Origin: Halobacteriovoraceae bacterium | GTDB lineage: Bacteria > Bdellovibrionota > Bacteriovoracia > Bacteriovoracales > Bacteriovoracaceae | Direction: 5' to 3' | NCBI GenBank assembly: GCA_002707495.1 | Contig: PAMZ01000022.1 | Location: forward strand, 62,001-126,000 | Length of the DNA: 64,000 bases | Part shown: one piece after another, positions 48,909 to 58,108 of the stretch | Numbering within the stretch: position 1 is the first letter of the stretch | How the letters are laid out: each line of letters starts with the position of its first letter | The notes under the pieces: generated by a model | Databases searched by the model: none | Told to the model about the DNA's origin: nothing | Seen by the model: the letters and a program-made list of their open reading frames with translations, nothing else | Position numbers and translations under genes: made by a program

Positions 48909-49670
48909 TTACTCAGCTTTAGTGACAAGCTCTTCAATTTCATCTGATTCAATACTTGACACGATGCGATGAGAGCATTTCTCTACTTTCACCAAACCTG
49001 TAATTTCTTGAACGATGCGCTCCACAGCACGCGGATGACCTTTGAGAAATATATTAATAATGTATTTACCTTTTTTTACTGTGGATTCTTCCTCATATAT
49101 TTCATCAAGCTCAATATTATCTGCATTCATGACAATCCGAGACACGAATCTTTTACAGTCCCCCGAAGAGAGAACCTGGATATTGAACTCCTGATGTTCT
49201 GATCTATTTTCTATGACACGAACAAATGGATTAATCAGCTTTAAGATAACTATTGCAGTCAAAGTAAAGATAGCAGCGATTAGCGGATAACCTACACCAA
49301 TGGTGTATCCTATGGCAGCGACAACCCAAATCGTTGCCGCAGTAGTTAAACCAATAACGGATCCTCTACTTTGAATAATGGCCCCGGCACCAAGAAATCC
49401 TATCCCGCTTACTATTTGAGCTGAAACTCGATTGGGATCAATCATAGCTGGAGAATCACTTAAACTTAAAAGAGAGATTGTAGTGTAAAGAGTCGATCCA
49501 ACACAAATCATAATATTCGTTTTAAGACCCGCTGTTTTCATTTTGATTTCGCGGTCATAACCGACTAGACCACCCAGTAAAAAAGCAGAAAGAATCTGAA
49601 CACCTATACCAAAATAAATATTCACTTTACCAAAAACTTCAATGTAAATTGTCTGTTGTGAGAACTCCAT
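48909..49670 (-). CDS. MgtC/SapB-family membrane protein
   Basis: 253 residues from ATG 49670 (the longer form lacks support). Four or five membrane helices carry the MgtC blocks: LLGGLVGYDREIKMKTAGLKTNIMICVGS, RVSAQIVSGIGFLGAGAII and GLTTAATIWVVAAIGY. A soluble C-terminal ACT-like domain of about 90 residues follows. MgtC-type proteins help growth at low magnesium and inhibit or tune the ATP synthase. The region upstream (48656-48908) is the leader of the receptor gene on the same strand and shows no other gene. Confidence 0.9.
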   Translation of the reverse strand: MEFSQQTIYIEVFGKVNIYFGIGVQILSAFLLGGLVGYDREIKMKTAGLKTNIMICVGSTLYTTISLLSLSDSPAMIDPNRVSAQIVSGIGFLGAGAIIQSRGSVIGLTTAATIWVVAAIGYTIGVGYPLIAAIFTLTAIVILKLINPFVRVIENRSEHQEFNIQVLSSGDCKRFVSRIVMNADNIELDEIYEEESTVKKGKYIINIFLKGHPRAVERIVQEITGLVKVEKCSHRIVSSIESDEIEELVTKAE

Positions 49671-49771
49671 CCTCTTAATTATACAGCATAGAGCCAAAAC
49701 TCAAAGGTTTAGGTTCAATATTAGGAAATAATTGCCTAAAATAGAGGAGTATCAAGAAAGAGGAATAACTT

Positions 49772-50182
49772 ATGTTAATAGGCGGACTATCAGAAAAAGA
49801 ACTAAAGACAATCTCCGAACTTTTAGACTCCGAAGATATTAAATATTCAATCAAAACAGACCAAAGTATTCTCAAAGTAAATGAAGAATCACTTCAAAAT
49901 AATCTTAGACATTTAAATTCACCTTCAATATCAACCGATATACTGGCCCTAGAACTTGATCCCTTGGCTTTTGATTCTATGAGCGAAAATCTAAAACAAT
50001 CCCTACTTGAGTTGGGGATAACAAACGAAGTGCCGCAAGACTTATTTGTTGAAGACAGGGAAGTAGAACATGTCCAACATGAGCTTAACACTGGCAATAA
50101 GAGACTTATTGGTCATTATGCTGTTCATAGTTTAATTGCAGGACTTATCTTAATGGCCATCCTTTGGTATTTGAAAAACTAA
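49772..50182 (+). CDS. Tail-anchored protein of unknown function
   Basis: 136 residues. The N-terminal part resembles a small alpha/beta fold that begins GGLSEKELKTISELLDSEDIKYSI, a pattern similar to DUF2007-like signal proteins, followed by an acidic helical middle and a single C-terminal membrane helix (SLIAGLILMAILWYL) with KN at the very end. It would be anchored with its N-terminus in the cytoplasm. GAAAGAGG lies before the start. It converges with the lipoprotein gene at 50179, sharing 4 bases. No firm family. Confidence 0.62.
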   Translation: MLIGGLSEKELKTISELLDSEDIKYSIKTDQSILKVNEESLQNNLRHLNSPSISTDILALELDPLAFDSMSENLKQSLLELGITNEVPQDLFVEDREVEHVQHELNTGNKRLIGHYAVHSLIAGLILMAILWYLKN

Positions 50183-50907
50183 AAGCTGTACCCAATACCA
50201 ATGAATCTTCGAGCAGGAATAATGATACCGGCATCCGTTATTCCATATTCTCTTACAAATAAACTAAAGTCCTTATACCTCACTCCTAACTCGACATAGT
50301 TAGCAGAAAGATAGGTTTTACTGCATTCTTCAACAAGGTATGTATTACCATAAGAATCATTTTCAAAAGACTCCTGACAAGTTTTATTATCTCCTAAGTA
50401 AAGTCCACCTCCAACAAAAGGCTGAATATCTCTGTAAAGATTTGTGTACCATCTCAATGCTATATCAAATCCAGCATAGGTGTTTTCAGGTGTCCCAAAA
50501 ATTGAGAGACCTAATTTAAACTCGAAGGGATTCTTTCTATTTTTTAAACCTAACCCAAGTCCGAGGTGAGTAAACTCATCCTGAAATGCGGCTTCTGTAT
50601 AAAATATATTTTGATAATCAGACTTTTTATGGTCCAAACTCTTTTCTAACTTACTGTTGTTGAAATCACTTTTAATCTCATCATTAAGAATTGTCGCTTG
50701 ATTTGAAGCTAACCAAACAGTTGAAGAACCAGAGTCTCTGACCAGGTCTTTGACTCGTTTTCTCTTATATATCGTCTTTCCATCCGCTGTTTTATTTTTA
50801 GTATAGCCTAGTGCTCGATCAGATGAGTCTGACAATTCGCTTACCGTAGCGCAACTTTGAAGCCAAAAGATGAAAAGTAAAATGATGGGAGCAAGCAGTG
50901 TTTTCAT
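50179..50907 (-). CDS. Outer-membrane lipoprotein, barrel-like
   Basis: 242 residues. The lipobox LQSC marks the acylated cysteine. After a basic linker region there is a series of amphipathic beta strands (FEFKLGLSIFGTPENTYAGFDIALRWY, FVGGGLYLGDN, NYVELGVRYKDFSLFVREYGI) ending in GIGYSF with a C-terminal phenylalanine, typical of barrel proteins. It may be a lipid-anchored outer-membrane barrel like the acyloxyacyl/PagL-type folds. No enzyme motif is recognised. It is transcribed alone, overlapping the convergent gene. Confidence 0.68.
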   Translation of the reverse strand: MKTLLAPIILLFIFWLQSCATVSELSDSSDRALGYTKNKTADGKTIYKRKRVKDLVRDSGSSTVWLASNQATILNDEIKSDFNNSKLEKSLDHKKSDYQNIFYTEAAFQDEFTHLGLGLGLKNRKNPFEFKLGLSIFGTPENTYAGFDIALRWYTNLYRDIQPFVGGGLYLGDNKTCQESFENDSYGNTYLVEECSKTYLSANYVELGVRYKDFSLFVREYGITDAGIIIPARRFIGIGYSF

Positions 50908-51018
50908 AAACTTATTAAACTTTTATTGAACTTTTTTTCCAAGTCAAAAGAAGGTCAGTTTATTGTCAACTGGATGCCATAAAACTTATACTCTATCTTG
51001 GAGCAAGGAGCAGAAAAC

Positions 51019-51621
51019 ATGGATTTAAAATCATTTCCAAAACTTATCGTTAAACAAAAATTTGAAGGGTTTGAACTACTTGGATACGAAACACGAAATA
51101 AATATACTATTTTTGATGAATCAGGTAACCAAGTCGCCTTCGCAGCTGAACAACAAAAAGGAATCTTGGGATTTCTACTGCGCCAATTTCTAGGACATTG
51201 GCGAATTTTTACCATCCTCTTTTTCACAAAAGAACGAGAAGAGTTTCTTAGAGCAACTCATCCATTTCGATTTTTCTTTCAACGCTTTGAAGTAGAATAT
51301 AAAGGAAAAAAGATTGGAGCTCTCCAACAAAAATTTGGATTATTGACAAAAAAGTTCGATCTCGAAGATGAATATGGAAAAACTGTTTTGGAGATGAGAT
51401 CAGGTTTTTTTAAATTTTGGACGTTTCCCTTTCTCAAGAATGGAGCGGAAGTCGCAAGAATTCAAAAGAAATGGGGAGGCGGTTTAACAGAGTTTTTCAC
51501 AGACAAAGATACCTTTATGATTGATTTTGGAATGACCGAACTTTCCAATGAAATGAAACTTGTTATACTGGCGTCTTCAGTATTTGTTGATTTGCAATAT
51601 TTTGAAGCAAAAGCAAGTTAA
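51019..51621 (+). CDS. Scramblase / LURP-one-like protein
   Basis: 200 residues from ATG 51019, chosen for the AAGGAG eight bases upstream; a start seven codons earlier overlaps that site. The repeated pattern of short strands (KYTIFDESGNQVAFAAEQQKG, FDLEDEYGKTVLEMRSG) matches the Tubby-like beta-barrel of the phospholipid scramblase/LURP-one family. Bacterial members are small, cytoplasmic or membrane-peripheral, with no proven function. It ends 4 bases before the convergent phosphodiesterase gene. Confidence 0.75.
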   Translation: MDLKSFPKLIVKQKFEGFELLGYETRNKYTIFDESGNQVAFAAEQQKGILGFLLRQFLGHWRIFTILFFTKEREEFLRATHPFRFFFQRFEVEYKGKKIGALQQKFGLLTKKFDLEDEYGKTVLEMRSGFFKFWTFPFLKNGAEVARIQKKWGGGLTEFFTDKDTFMIDFGMTELSNEMKLVILASSVFVDLQYFEAKAS

Positions 51622-51625
51622 GTTT

Positions 51626-52969
51626 CTACTCCGGTTTTTTAGTGGAATCTCCCTTAGGTTTTTTTAATAATTGAAATTTCTGGATCGATTTAAAATCTAG
51701 GGGAATCTCCTTGGCTGAAAGTTTAACCCCGAGATACTTTTTAATAGTAGGAGCAATCCTCAGATTAGAAAAACTTGTGTCTATAGGTTTTAAATTGCAA
51801 TTATGTCCAATAAAGCCAGTTTGCATTTTCTTTTGATGAGGAAGGTGTCCATGTTGTCCTTTGATTTTATCTAAAATTTTGATAACTGGCCCTTTTATAT
51901 GACCACCAAAACTAAAACCATCTTTTGCTGATAATGCTGCAATGGCTTCAGGAAAAGCTTCCAATCGTCTCAAGTCTTTTTTAGAAACAATCTGATACCC
52001 AAGTTTTTGATTTTGCCTTAGAGTGCGGGTGACAAGATCTTTTATTTTTTGATCCTTCAAATAAATGGCTGCCTGGCCACCCGATATTTGAGCTATGACT
52101 TGAAAAGAGGCAAGTTCACCATTTTCATCTAGTTTTATCCATCCCTTTTTCAGAAAAAGTGCATTAATGTGAATGACTTTTCGATAATCCATAAATCCAT
52201 GATCCCCAACAATCATCAGACAAGTTTTATCATCCAGTGTCTGCACAAGTGGCGTAATTAACCTATCAATCCATTTCACCGCTTTTTTAGTTTGCTCAGA
52301 GTTTCGACCTGTCTCATGCTGATTTTTATCTGCATAAATAATATGAAGAGCGGAAAACTCTGGACTATATTCTTCATATAAATATTTAAGAGCTTCAACG
52401 CCCCATACATCAGCCTCTTTCATATTAGTATAAGGCTTTAATTTTCTCTTTTTGTTTATCTTATAAGCTAAATCTTTAGTTCCATGCCTATTTACTAAAA
52501 CGAATGTCTCATCAGTATTCCAAGGAGGAAGAGTGAAAATTTCTGGGACATTATAATCTATAGGAGCTCCTGCAGTAACAGGCCAGTGGATAGAAGCTGT
52601 TGTTTTTTTCTTCTCCTTCAATTCGTCCCAAAGAGTTTTTGTTTTGATATCTTTTTCATACCAATACCACTCAGTGGTCGGACCAGTTTTCCAATTAAAT
52701 TTTTTGTTAGAATAAATTCCATGTTCCTCAGAGTTCACACCTGTAATAAGGGTCGTATGATTTGGATACGTCACTGAAGGAAAAATGGAAATCATTCCCT
52801 GACTTGAAACACCTTTGCTGGCCAATTTCTTCAGTAATGGTGCATCAAATTTTTTATCTTGGTAGAACTCAGGTCTAAAACCATCAATAGAAATAAGGAC
52901 AACTTTTTTAGAATTAGGTTTAGGGTTTAACTGGCAAGCTGCCAGAAAAAAAATCAATAAATATCTCAT
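51626..52969 (-). CDS. Nucleotide pyrophosphatase/phosphodiesterase-type lipoprotein (alkaline phosphatase superfamily)
   Basis: 447 residues from ATG 52969. The lipobox FLAAC marks an envelope lipoprotein. The alkaline-phosphatase-fold metal sites are visible: VLISIDGFRPEF (first Asp), SVTYPNHTTLITG with the nucleophilic Thr, HIIYADKNQHETG (metal ligands) and GDHGFMD. This is the NPP/ENPP-like layout. It would cleave phosphodiesters of nucleotides or lipids outside the cytoplasm. Length and motifs are normal for the family; the substrate is not decided. Confidence 0.9.
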   Translation of the reverse strand: MRYLLIFFLAACQLNPKPNSKKVVLISIDGFRPEFYQDKKFDAPLLKKLASKGVSSQGMISIFPSVTYPNHTTLITGVNSEEHGIYSNKKFNWKTGPTTEWYWYEKDIKTKTLWDELKEKKKTTASIHWPVTAGAPIDYNVPEIFTLPPWNTDETFVLVNRHGTKDLAYKINKKRKLKPYTNMKEADVWGVEALKYLYEEYSPEFSALHIIYADKNQHETGRNSEQTKKAVKWIDRLITPLVQTLDDKTCLMIVGDHGFMDYRKVIHINALFLKKGWIKLDENGELASFQVIAQISGGQAAIYLKDQKIKDLVTRTLRQNQKLGYQIVSKKDLRRLEAFPEAIAALSAKDGFSFGGHIKGPVIKILDKIKGQHGHLPHQKKMQTGFIGHNCNLKPIDTSFSNLRIAPTIKKYLGVKLSAKEIPLDFKSIQKFQLLKKPKGDSTKKPE

Positions 52970-53021
52970 ATTAAAAAGGTACACCAGATGGGTCAGTACT
53001 CCAACCCATCTGATGCTAATA

Positions 53022-53459
53022 TTAGAGATATGCTTCTAAAGTTTTATGCCCAAACTCTAAATTTTTGGCTTGATATTGCTCTCCATGTAGATCTTCAAAA
53101 ACAATAGTTCCATCCTCGAACACCTGAGGCCAAATCTCCAAGGCCATCTGAAACGATCGATCACCTTTGTTTGTTTTAACCTCAAAATGTCTTAGACCGT
53201 AGTCTTCTTCAATTTCATAAATCCCAATCACTTCAAAAACAAAACTCTTAAAACTCAAATAACTCTCCACAATCTGCTTATTCTGATCATCTAGAATATT
53301 TAAATCTTCTAAAAGCGCTAACTCTTGCCCTTGATCATCTCGGATAGAAAAATACTTGTCCGGATGAGATGTGGGAAAGCAAGCTTTCAACTCAACTTCA
53401 AGCCAAGATTTGTTTTTGAGCCAAAATAATTTATGGTCTTTAGCTAATTTAAATTCCAT
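53022..53459 (-). CDS. DUF1854 protein paired with an ABC exporter
   Basis: 145 residues. ELKACFPTSHPDKYFSIRDDQGQELALLEDL and YGLRHFEVKTNKGDRSF match DUF1854, a family found beside a matching ABC transporter and, in betaproteobacteria, near cyanophycin genes. Here the ABC gene lies 14 bases upstream in the same direction, so they form a pair. No cyanophycin synthetase or cyanophycinase is visible in the window. A cytoplasmic accessory or substrate-binding role for the exporter is likely but unproved. Confidence 0.85.
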   Translation of the reverse strand: MEFKLAKDHKLFWLKNKSWLEVELKACFPTSHPDKYFSIRDDQGQELALLEDLNILDDQNKQIVESYLSFKSFVFEVIGIYEIEEDYGLRHFEVKTNKGDRSFQMALEIWPQVFEDGTIVFEDLHGEQYQAKNLEFGHKTLEAYL

Positions 53460-53473
53460 ATAATGCTCCTTTA

Positions 53474-55705
53474 TTATGCATGGAGAAGATTAAACATCTC
53501 AGTCTGCATATCCTGTAATTTTTTGTACTCACCATCATTTTTCATCAATTCTTGGTGAGTTCCTACTTCTTCAATTTCCCCATCTTTAACAACAAGGATT
53601 CGATTTGCTTTTCGAAGAGTTGATAGTCTATGCGCTATCGCAATAACAGTCCTCCCCTCTACAAGTCTATCCAATGCATCTTGAATTTTTCTTTCAGTCT
53701 CAGTGTCTACGGCACTTGTGGCCTCATCGAGGATTAAGATCTTTGGATCATTTAAAATAGCTCGCGCTATTGAAATCCGCTGTCTTTCTCCACCAGAAAG
53801 AGTTTGTCCTCTTTCTCCCACTTTCGTATCGTAGCCTTCCTTAAACTTAAGGATAAACTCATGAGCATTAGCTGCTTTACATGCTTCGATTACCTGACTA
53901 AGTGTCGCCTTATCATTTCCATAGGTAATATTATCTAAAATAGTACCGTGAAAAAGATAAGGATCCTGATGAACCACTGCAATCTGAGATCTTAAATTTC
54001 CAATCTCAAGCCGCTTTAAACTCATTCCATCGAGCTTGATCTCCCCACTTGTTACATCATAGAAACGATTCATAAGTTTAGTGATCGTAGATTTACCACT
54101 CCCACTAGGTCCAACTAAACCAATCATCTCACCAGGCTCAATTCTAAAATTGATACCCTTTAAGACATTGCGAACTCCATCATAGCTAAAGATGACGTTT
54201 TGGAATTCGATCTCTCCTTTAAGTTTAGTTTTAACCACGCTCTCATCTGTATCAAGTACAGGTTTCGTATCAAGAATTTCAAAAACTCGATAAGCACTAC
54301 TGCTTGCACGATTGAGCATTCTTGCCATCTGACCAATAATTTCAATTGGCTGTGTGAACATCGTCATATAAAGAAGAAACGATACAAATGTTCCCGCACT
54401 TATATGACCCACTTCACTCGCTGGACTTAGAAGTCTTGGAAAGGCCATAACCCAAACAAGAATCATAATTCCATGTACCACCAAGAAAATAGAAGGCCAA
54501 AACTTTGTCCAAGCCTCATGAACTTCATTGAATTCATTCAATGCCGCTTCATTTTTATTAGAAAATCTTCTAATCTCTTTTTTCTCCTGATTAAAAGATT
54601 TTACCACCTGAATTCCTGGAACTGTGTCTCCTACAATAGCCGTTAATTCAGACCATCTACGCCAACAACGAAGAAACATTCGCTTCATTCTTTCACCATG
54701 GCGATAAATGGCAAAAATGATAATCGGTACTGGCACAGTCATAAGCAAACCTAATCTCCAGTCTAGACTGATCAAAACTCCTGAAAGTCCTATCAGTGTC
54801 AAAAAGGCAATTGATACCTCGACAACACCAAAAGCAACAAAGTCCCAAATTCGGTCCGTATCTGAGCTCACTCTTGAAATGATAGTTCCCGTATGCTTAC
54901 TGGCAAAAAAATCCATATCCAAAGTTTGAATATGCTTAAACAAATCCGCCCTCAAATCTCTTGCGACTTTCTCCCCCATAATGGACATTTTTTTCAATCG
55001 TAGCCAGATAAAAAATTGCTTTGCCAAATAAATCAAGCCAAGTGTTGAGATAAAAAGCACACCAATTTGCATAGCTTCTTTCCCATCCAGTCTTCCATCC
55101 TGGAAAGGTTCAATAACTTTATCAAGAACCTTCCCTGATAGATAAGCTGGAAACAAAGAAACAATCGTAAGTCCAACAGCTCCAATACTTCCTTGAAAGA
55201 CTTCTTTCTTATAAGGCTTTAGATAACTTAAAAGTCTCCATACAACCTGATTCTCTTTAATCTCAGTACTCGCTTGATTTTTAAGCAGAGGTTTTAAAAG
55301 TCCATCTTGATAAAGTTCATCAGCAGTTGCATTTATATTCTCAATTCCTTCTTCCAAAAGGTATTTTAACTGAGCAAATAAAATATTCTGCTTTTGACCA
55401 AACCATAATGTTTCTAAAACATTTCCCGATTTATCGAGCAAGGCTAAGTTGTTAACAACTTTTCCCAAATTTTCTCTCACCGATATAGAGTCCAAGGCGT
55501 AGACTTTAAAATCTTCGCCTTGGAACAAATAAAGTTCCTTTGATCCGACAACGATCCATTTCTCATTTTTTTCAAAATGTTCATCTAGATCTGATAGCGC
55601 ATAAAAGATCACTCTATCTGCACACTTGATCTCTACTACCTCTTTGATTTTTTTTGGTAGAGTCGCATGCTGTTTCAAATAGCGATCAAAATACTGCGTA
55701 TTCAC
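53474..55705 (-). CDS. ABC exporter with N-terminal extension (DUF1854-associated)
   Basis: 743 residues starting at a GTG with AAGGAG directly before it (overlapping the stop of the upstream short gene). The first 155 residues are a soluble extension, then six membrane helices, then one ABC domain: Walker A GPSGSGKST, signature TLSGGERQ and Walker B ILILDEAT. This is a half-size exporter that works as a homodimer. The extended N-terminus is typical of the DUF1854-partnered group. Substrate unknown; cyanophycin-related peptides are a suggestion from family context only. Confidence 0.9.
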   Translation of the reverse strand: MNTQYFDRYLKQHATLPKKIKEVVEIKCADRVIFYALSDLDEHFEKNEKWIVVGSKELYLFQGEDFKVYALDSISVRENLGKVVNNLALLDKSGNVLETLWFGQKQNILFAQLKYLLEEGIENINATADELYQDGLLKPLLKNQASTEIKENQVVWRLLSYLKPYKKEVFQGSIGAVGLTIVSLFPAYLSGKVLDKVIEPFQDGRLDGKEAMQIGVLFISTLGLIYLAKQFFIWLRLKKMSIMGEKVARDLRADLFKHIQTLDMDFFASKHTGTIISRVSSDTDRIWDFVAFGVVEVSIAFLTLIGLSGVLISLDWRLGLLMTVPVPIIIFAIYRHGERMKRMFLRCWRRWSELTAIVGDTVPGIQVVKSFNQEKKEIRRFSNKNEAALNEFNEVHEAWTKFWPSIFLVVHGIMILVWVMAFPRLLSPASEVGHISAGTFVSFLLYMTMFTQPIEIIGQMARMLNRASSSAYRVFEILDTKPVLDTDESVVKTKLKGEIEFQNVIFSYDGVRNVLKGINFRIEPGEMIGLVGPSGSGKSTITKLMNRFYDVTSGEIKLDGMSLKRLEIGNLRSQIAVVHQDPYLFHGTILDNITYGNDKATLSQVIEACKAANAHEFILKFKEGYDTKVGERGQTLSGGERQRISIARAILNDPKILILDEATSAVDTETERKIQDALDRLVEGRTVIAIAHRLSTLRKANRILVVKDGEIEEVGTHQELMKNDGEYKKLQDMQTEMFNLLHA

Positions 55706-55715
55706 GGTATTCTCC

Positions 55716-55895
55716 TTACAGTTTAACTGGATACTCCAGCCGTTTTATTTCCTCGAACCTTCCAGGCTCAAGTTCTCGTTTTAAATTCGGTGCTACGAAA
55801 AAGACGTAGTACACCGCTGCGAATATCTTTTTTGGCCTGAGTTTTAGCTCAAACCGCGGACGATACAAGACCCGCTTAAGTCTTAAAGTTTCCAT
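55716..55895 (-). CDS. Short basic protein upstream of the ABC exporter (59 residues)
   Basis: The ATG at 55895 is preceded by GGGGAG with 5-base spacing. The 59 residues (METLRLKRVLYRPRFELKLR...) are strongly basic with a central hydrophobic, aromatic stretch (FAAVYYVFFVAP) that could bind a membrane, and an acidic/basic tail. The stop lies 10 bases before the exporter GTG, and the exporter's ribosome-binding site overlaps it, so the two are translationally linked. It also contains inverted repeats, so part of it could act as RNA structure. No family recognised. Confidence 0.55.
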   Translation of the reverse strand: METLRLKRVLYRPRFELKLRPKKIFAAVYYVFFVAPNLKRELEPGRFEEIKRLEYPVKL

Positions 55896-55913
55896 TGTGT
55901 TCTCCCCATTCAG

Positions 55914-55973
55914 GGCACAAAGGTGTGGAAAATGTCTTAGGCGCCAGTAAACAATTTCCCTGTTCTTTGTGCC
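55914..55973 (-). ncRNA. Structured leader / possible riboswitch-like element
   Basis: GGCACAAAG and CTTTGTGCC (55914-55922 and 55965-55973) form a 9-bp stem around 42 bases, with a second nested stem GGAAA/TTTCC inside. It lies 18 bases upstream of the 59-residue gene and downstream of the 50-residue gene on the same transcript. It matches no riboswitch consensus that I know. It may be a translational control element or an RNA processing site. Confidence 0.4.
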
Positions 55974-56009
55974 TTTAAGTAAATGTAATGATTTAGATTT
56001 TCTAGTAAG

Positions 56010-56162
56010 TTACTGGTCAATATGGTCGCATATATAACGACGCTCGTTTGACTTTGGTGTAACTTTACAGCCTGTGCCGGTCGGTCCCGCCACGATCTGA
56101 AGATCAGAGACGAGAATTTTAGCAGCTGAAGCTTCTAAAAACATAATCATTGAATTTGTCAT
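56010..56162 (-). CDS. Short unknown protein (50 residues), first gene of the ABC exporter unit
   Basis: The ATG at 56162 follows a clear AAGGAG with suitable spacing. The 50 residues begin MTNSMIMFLEASAAKILVSD and contain a glycine turn (AGPTGTG) and two cysteines (C32, C45), ending with an aspartate-rich tail. It could be a small structural or regulatory peptide; no signal peptide and no family are recognised. The transcript appears to continue through the structured leader to the 59-residue protein, ABC exporter and DUF1854 genes. Confidence 0.55.
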   Translation of the reverse strand: MTNSMIMFLEASAAKILVSDLQIVAGPTGTGCKVTPKSNERRYICDHIDQ

Positions 56163-56256
56163 GTTCGTCTCCTTTTTGATTGAACTCTTTCCACCTTAAC
56201 CGAAAAGAATTTTCAGCGCAACAAAAAAAATCACTTCACGTAATCTTAAAATTTAA

Positions 56257-56655
56257 TTAAGGAAGAAATTTGTCTCTCTCCTCAGGAGAGGGAAGTCTAC
56301 AGGTCTCACGTTTACCAAACCAAGAGTAGCGCCTAGAGGCTATTAATCGATAGAGAGAGTCTCGTATAAATTTCGGAATTAGGAGAATTGGATAAAGTAA
56401 AAATCCAAAAGAAAATATTTCTATTCCTAAATAAACCACGGCTGTAGAGCGATCAAATACTCTACCAAATTCATTTTGATATATTACAGACTGATCTGAT
56501 TCATCTAAGTTTTTATAATCTATATTAAGTGTTTTGGCGGTCTCTCCCTGGAGAGAAGCAAAGTAAATTTTATTATGCTTATCATGTTTGATAACAAAAT
56601 CCACAGCTCTATTACAGAGATTGCAAACACCATCAAAATAAAGAATCTTTTTCAT
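56257..56655 (-). CDS. DCC/DUF393-family thiol-disulfide oxidoreductase-like protein
   Basis: 132 residues from ATG 56655. The N-terminus KKILYFDGVCNLCNRAVDFVI has the diagnostic D-x-x-C-x-x-C motif (C11, C14), followed by YFASLQG and a hydrophobic stretch (FGFLLYPILLIPKFI) and RYSWFGKRETCRLP. This is the DUF393 (DCC1-like) family, thought to be thioredoxin-fold oxidoreductases; the biological role is mostly unknown. The reading seven residues longer at the N-terminus has no better ribosome-binding site. Confidence 0.9.
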   Translation of the reverse strand: MKKILYFDGVCNLCNRAVDFVIKHDKHNKIYFASLQGETAKTLNIDYKNLDESDQSVIYQNEFGRVFDRSTAVVYLGIEIFSFGFLLYPILLIPKFIRDSLYRLIASRRYSWFGKRETCRLPSPEERDKFLP

Positions 56656-56720
56656 ATATAATCCTAACGAAAGCACTGAGATAAGTATAAAGTATCTAGA
56701 GTTAAGTTTTAAGGAGAAAT

Positions 56721-57371
56721 ATGGAGCCTATAGGAATATGTAGAACCTGCTTTGATGAAAAATTTGTCATCCCTAGACAATCCGGTTTAGCGCCTTCAAC
56801 AAAAGGAATGCTAGAACTATATCCTCCTTTTAATAAAGAAGAGGCTCTGAAAGGACTAGAAAAATTTTCGCATATATTCATCTTTTGGATGCCTCACAAG
56901 GCTTCTGAATCCAACAAACTCACAGTAAGACCTCCCAGACTTGGAGGAAATAAAAGGATAGGTGTCTTTGCAACAAGAAGTCCCTTTAGGCCGAATCCTA
57001 TTTGTCATTCCGTGGTGGAGTTAGAAAAAATTGAAAACGGGAGGGTTTATTTTAAAAACCACGATATTTTAGATCAAACTCCCGTCTTCGACTTAAAACC
57101 CTATATACCTGAGTGGGATATTTTTTCGAATGCCAACTCGGGGTGGATTGAAGACAAAACCACTAAAATTAATGTTCATTTTGAATTAGACTCCGCAATA
57201 GACGAGGAAATTAAGGTCATGCTAACAGAACTCCTATGCCTTTCCCCTCAACCGAGTTATCAAATTGAAGAAATCAGAGATTATGCTTTTAAAGTGAATA
57301 ATCACGAAATTAAAGTAAGTTATGACCCTAAAAAAGGATTTATTGTAAGAAAAATTCATTGCCTTCTGTAA
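56721..57371 (+). CDS. trmO: tRNA (N6-threonylcarbamoyladenosine37-N6)-methyltransferase TrmO
   Basis: 216 residues. The YaeB/TsaA beta-barrel begins MEPIGICRT, followed by IPRQSGLAPSTKG, FSHIFIFWMPH, RPPRLGGNKRIGVFATRSPFRPNPI and a C-terminal DLKPYIPEWD. It uses S-adenosylmethionine to methylate t6A37 in tRNAs that read ACY codons, helping decoding of threonine. AAGGAG is upstream. The gene is in the same direction as the DUF1223 gene 41 bases downstream. Confident. Confidence 0.95.
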   Translation: MEPIGICRTCFDEKFVIPRQSGLAPSTKGMLELYPPFNKEEALKGLEKFSHIFIFWMPHKASESNKLTVRPPRLGGNKRIGVFATRSPFRPNPICHSVVELEKIENGRVYFKNHDILDQTPVFDLKPYIPEWDIFSNANSGWIEDKTTKINVHFELDSAIDEEIKVMLTELLCLSPQPSYQIEEIRDYAFKVNNHEIKVSYDPKKGFIVRKIHCLL

Positions 57372-57412
57372 GATGCGTTCAACTTACTCCACTCATATAA
57401 AGAGGAGATAGT

Positions 57413-58108
57413 ATGAAGCTGTTATTCTTAATTCTTATCCTAGTATCATTTAAAAGCTTTGCCTTAGAATGGGAAAGTGGAACTGATAAATCTTACTTAA
57501 TTGAACTCTACACTTCAGAATCTTGTTCAAGTTGTCCACCAGCAGAAAGGTGGCTAAATAAAATTAAAGAAAGTTCTTCTCTGTACCAATCTATTGTTCC
57601 TGTTGAATACCATGTGGACTACTGGAACTATCTTAATTGGGAAGACAAGCACTCAGATAACAAATACACTCGTAGGCAGCGACAATTTGCCCAGAAAAGA
57701 AAGACTTCTGTGTTCACACCACAGATTTTACAAAATGGCTCTCTCGATTTGAAGTACACAGCGAGCTATCCTATTGAGTCAGATGAAAAAGCACCTAATC
57801 TCAAAGTTAAACTCAATCAGAATTCGGGCAAAGTAGTATTAGAAGTGAATCGTACCGATAGTCTTCTTTGTGAAGCAGCTGTAACTCAAGGGGGGTTTAA
57901 AACCAAGATAAAATCTGGCGAAAACTCAGGAAAAACTCTCAAACACGAATTTGTCGTTAAAGAATTACAAACAACGAGTTTGAAAAATAAGAAGTGTGAG
58001 TTTAGTTTTTCGAATCTTGGTTCTGCTGGTGGAAAAGGGATTGCCCTATGGCTTAGATCGCCTGAATCATTTAAAGTGATTCAAGCGACCGGTAGAAAAT
58101 TAGATTAA
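57413..58108 (+). CDS. DUF1223 secreted thioredoxin-like protein
   Basis: 231 residues with a signal peptide (MKLLFLILILVSFKSFA) and a thioredoxin-fold region carrying C38-S-S-C41-P-P (the C-x-x-C-P-P motif of DUF1223) and VEYHVDYWNYL, FTPQI. The second half is a beta-rich extension. It is expected to be periplasmic, with a possible disulfide redox role. GAGGAG precedes the ATG. It converges with the next gene, sharing 4 bases. Confidence 0.9.
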   Translation: MKLLFLILILVSFKSFALEWESGTDKSYLIELYTSESCSSCPPAERWLNKIKESSSLYQSIVPVEYHVDYWNYLNWEDKHSDNKYTRRQRQFAQKRKTSVFTPQILQNGSLDLKYTASYPIESDEKAPNLKVKLNQNSGKVVLEVNRTDSLLCEAAVTQGGFKTKIKSGENSGKTLKHEFVVKELQTTSLKNKKCEFSFSNLGSAGGKGIALWLRSPESFKVIQATGRKLD

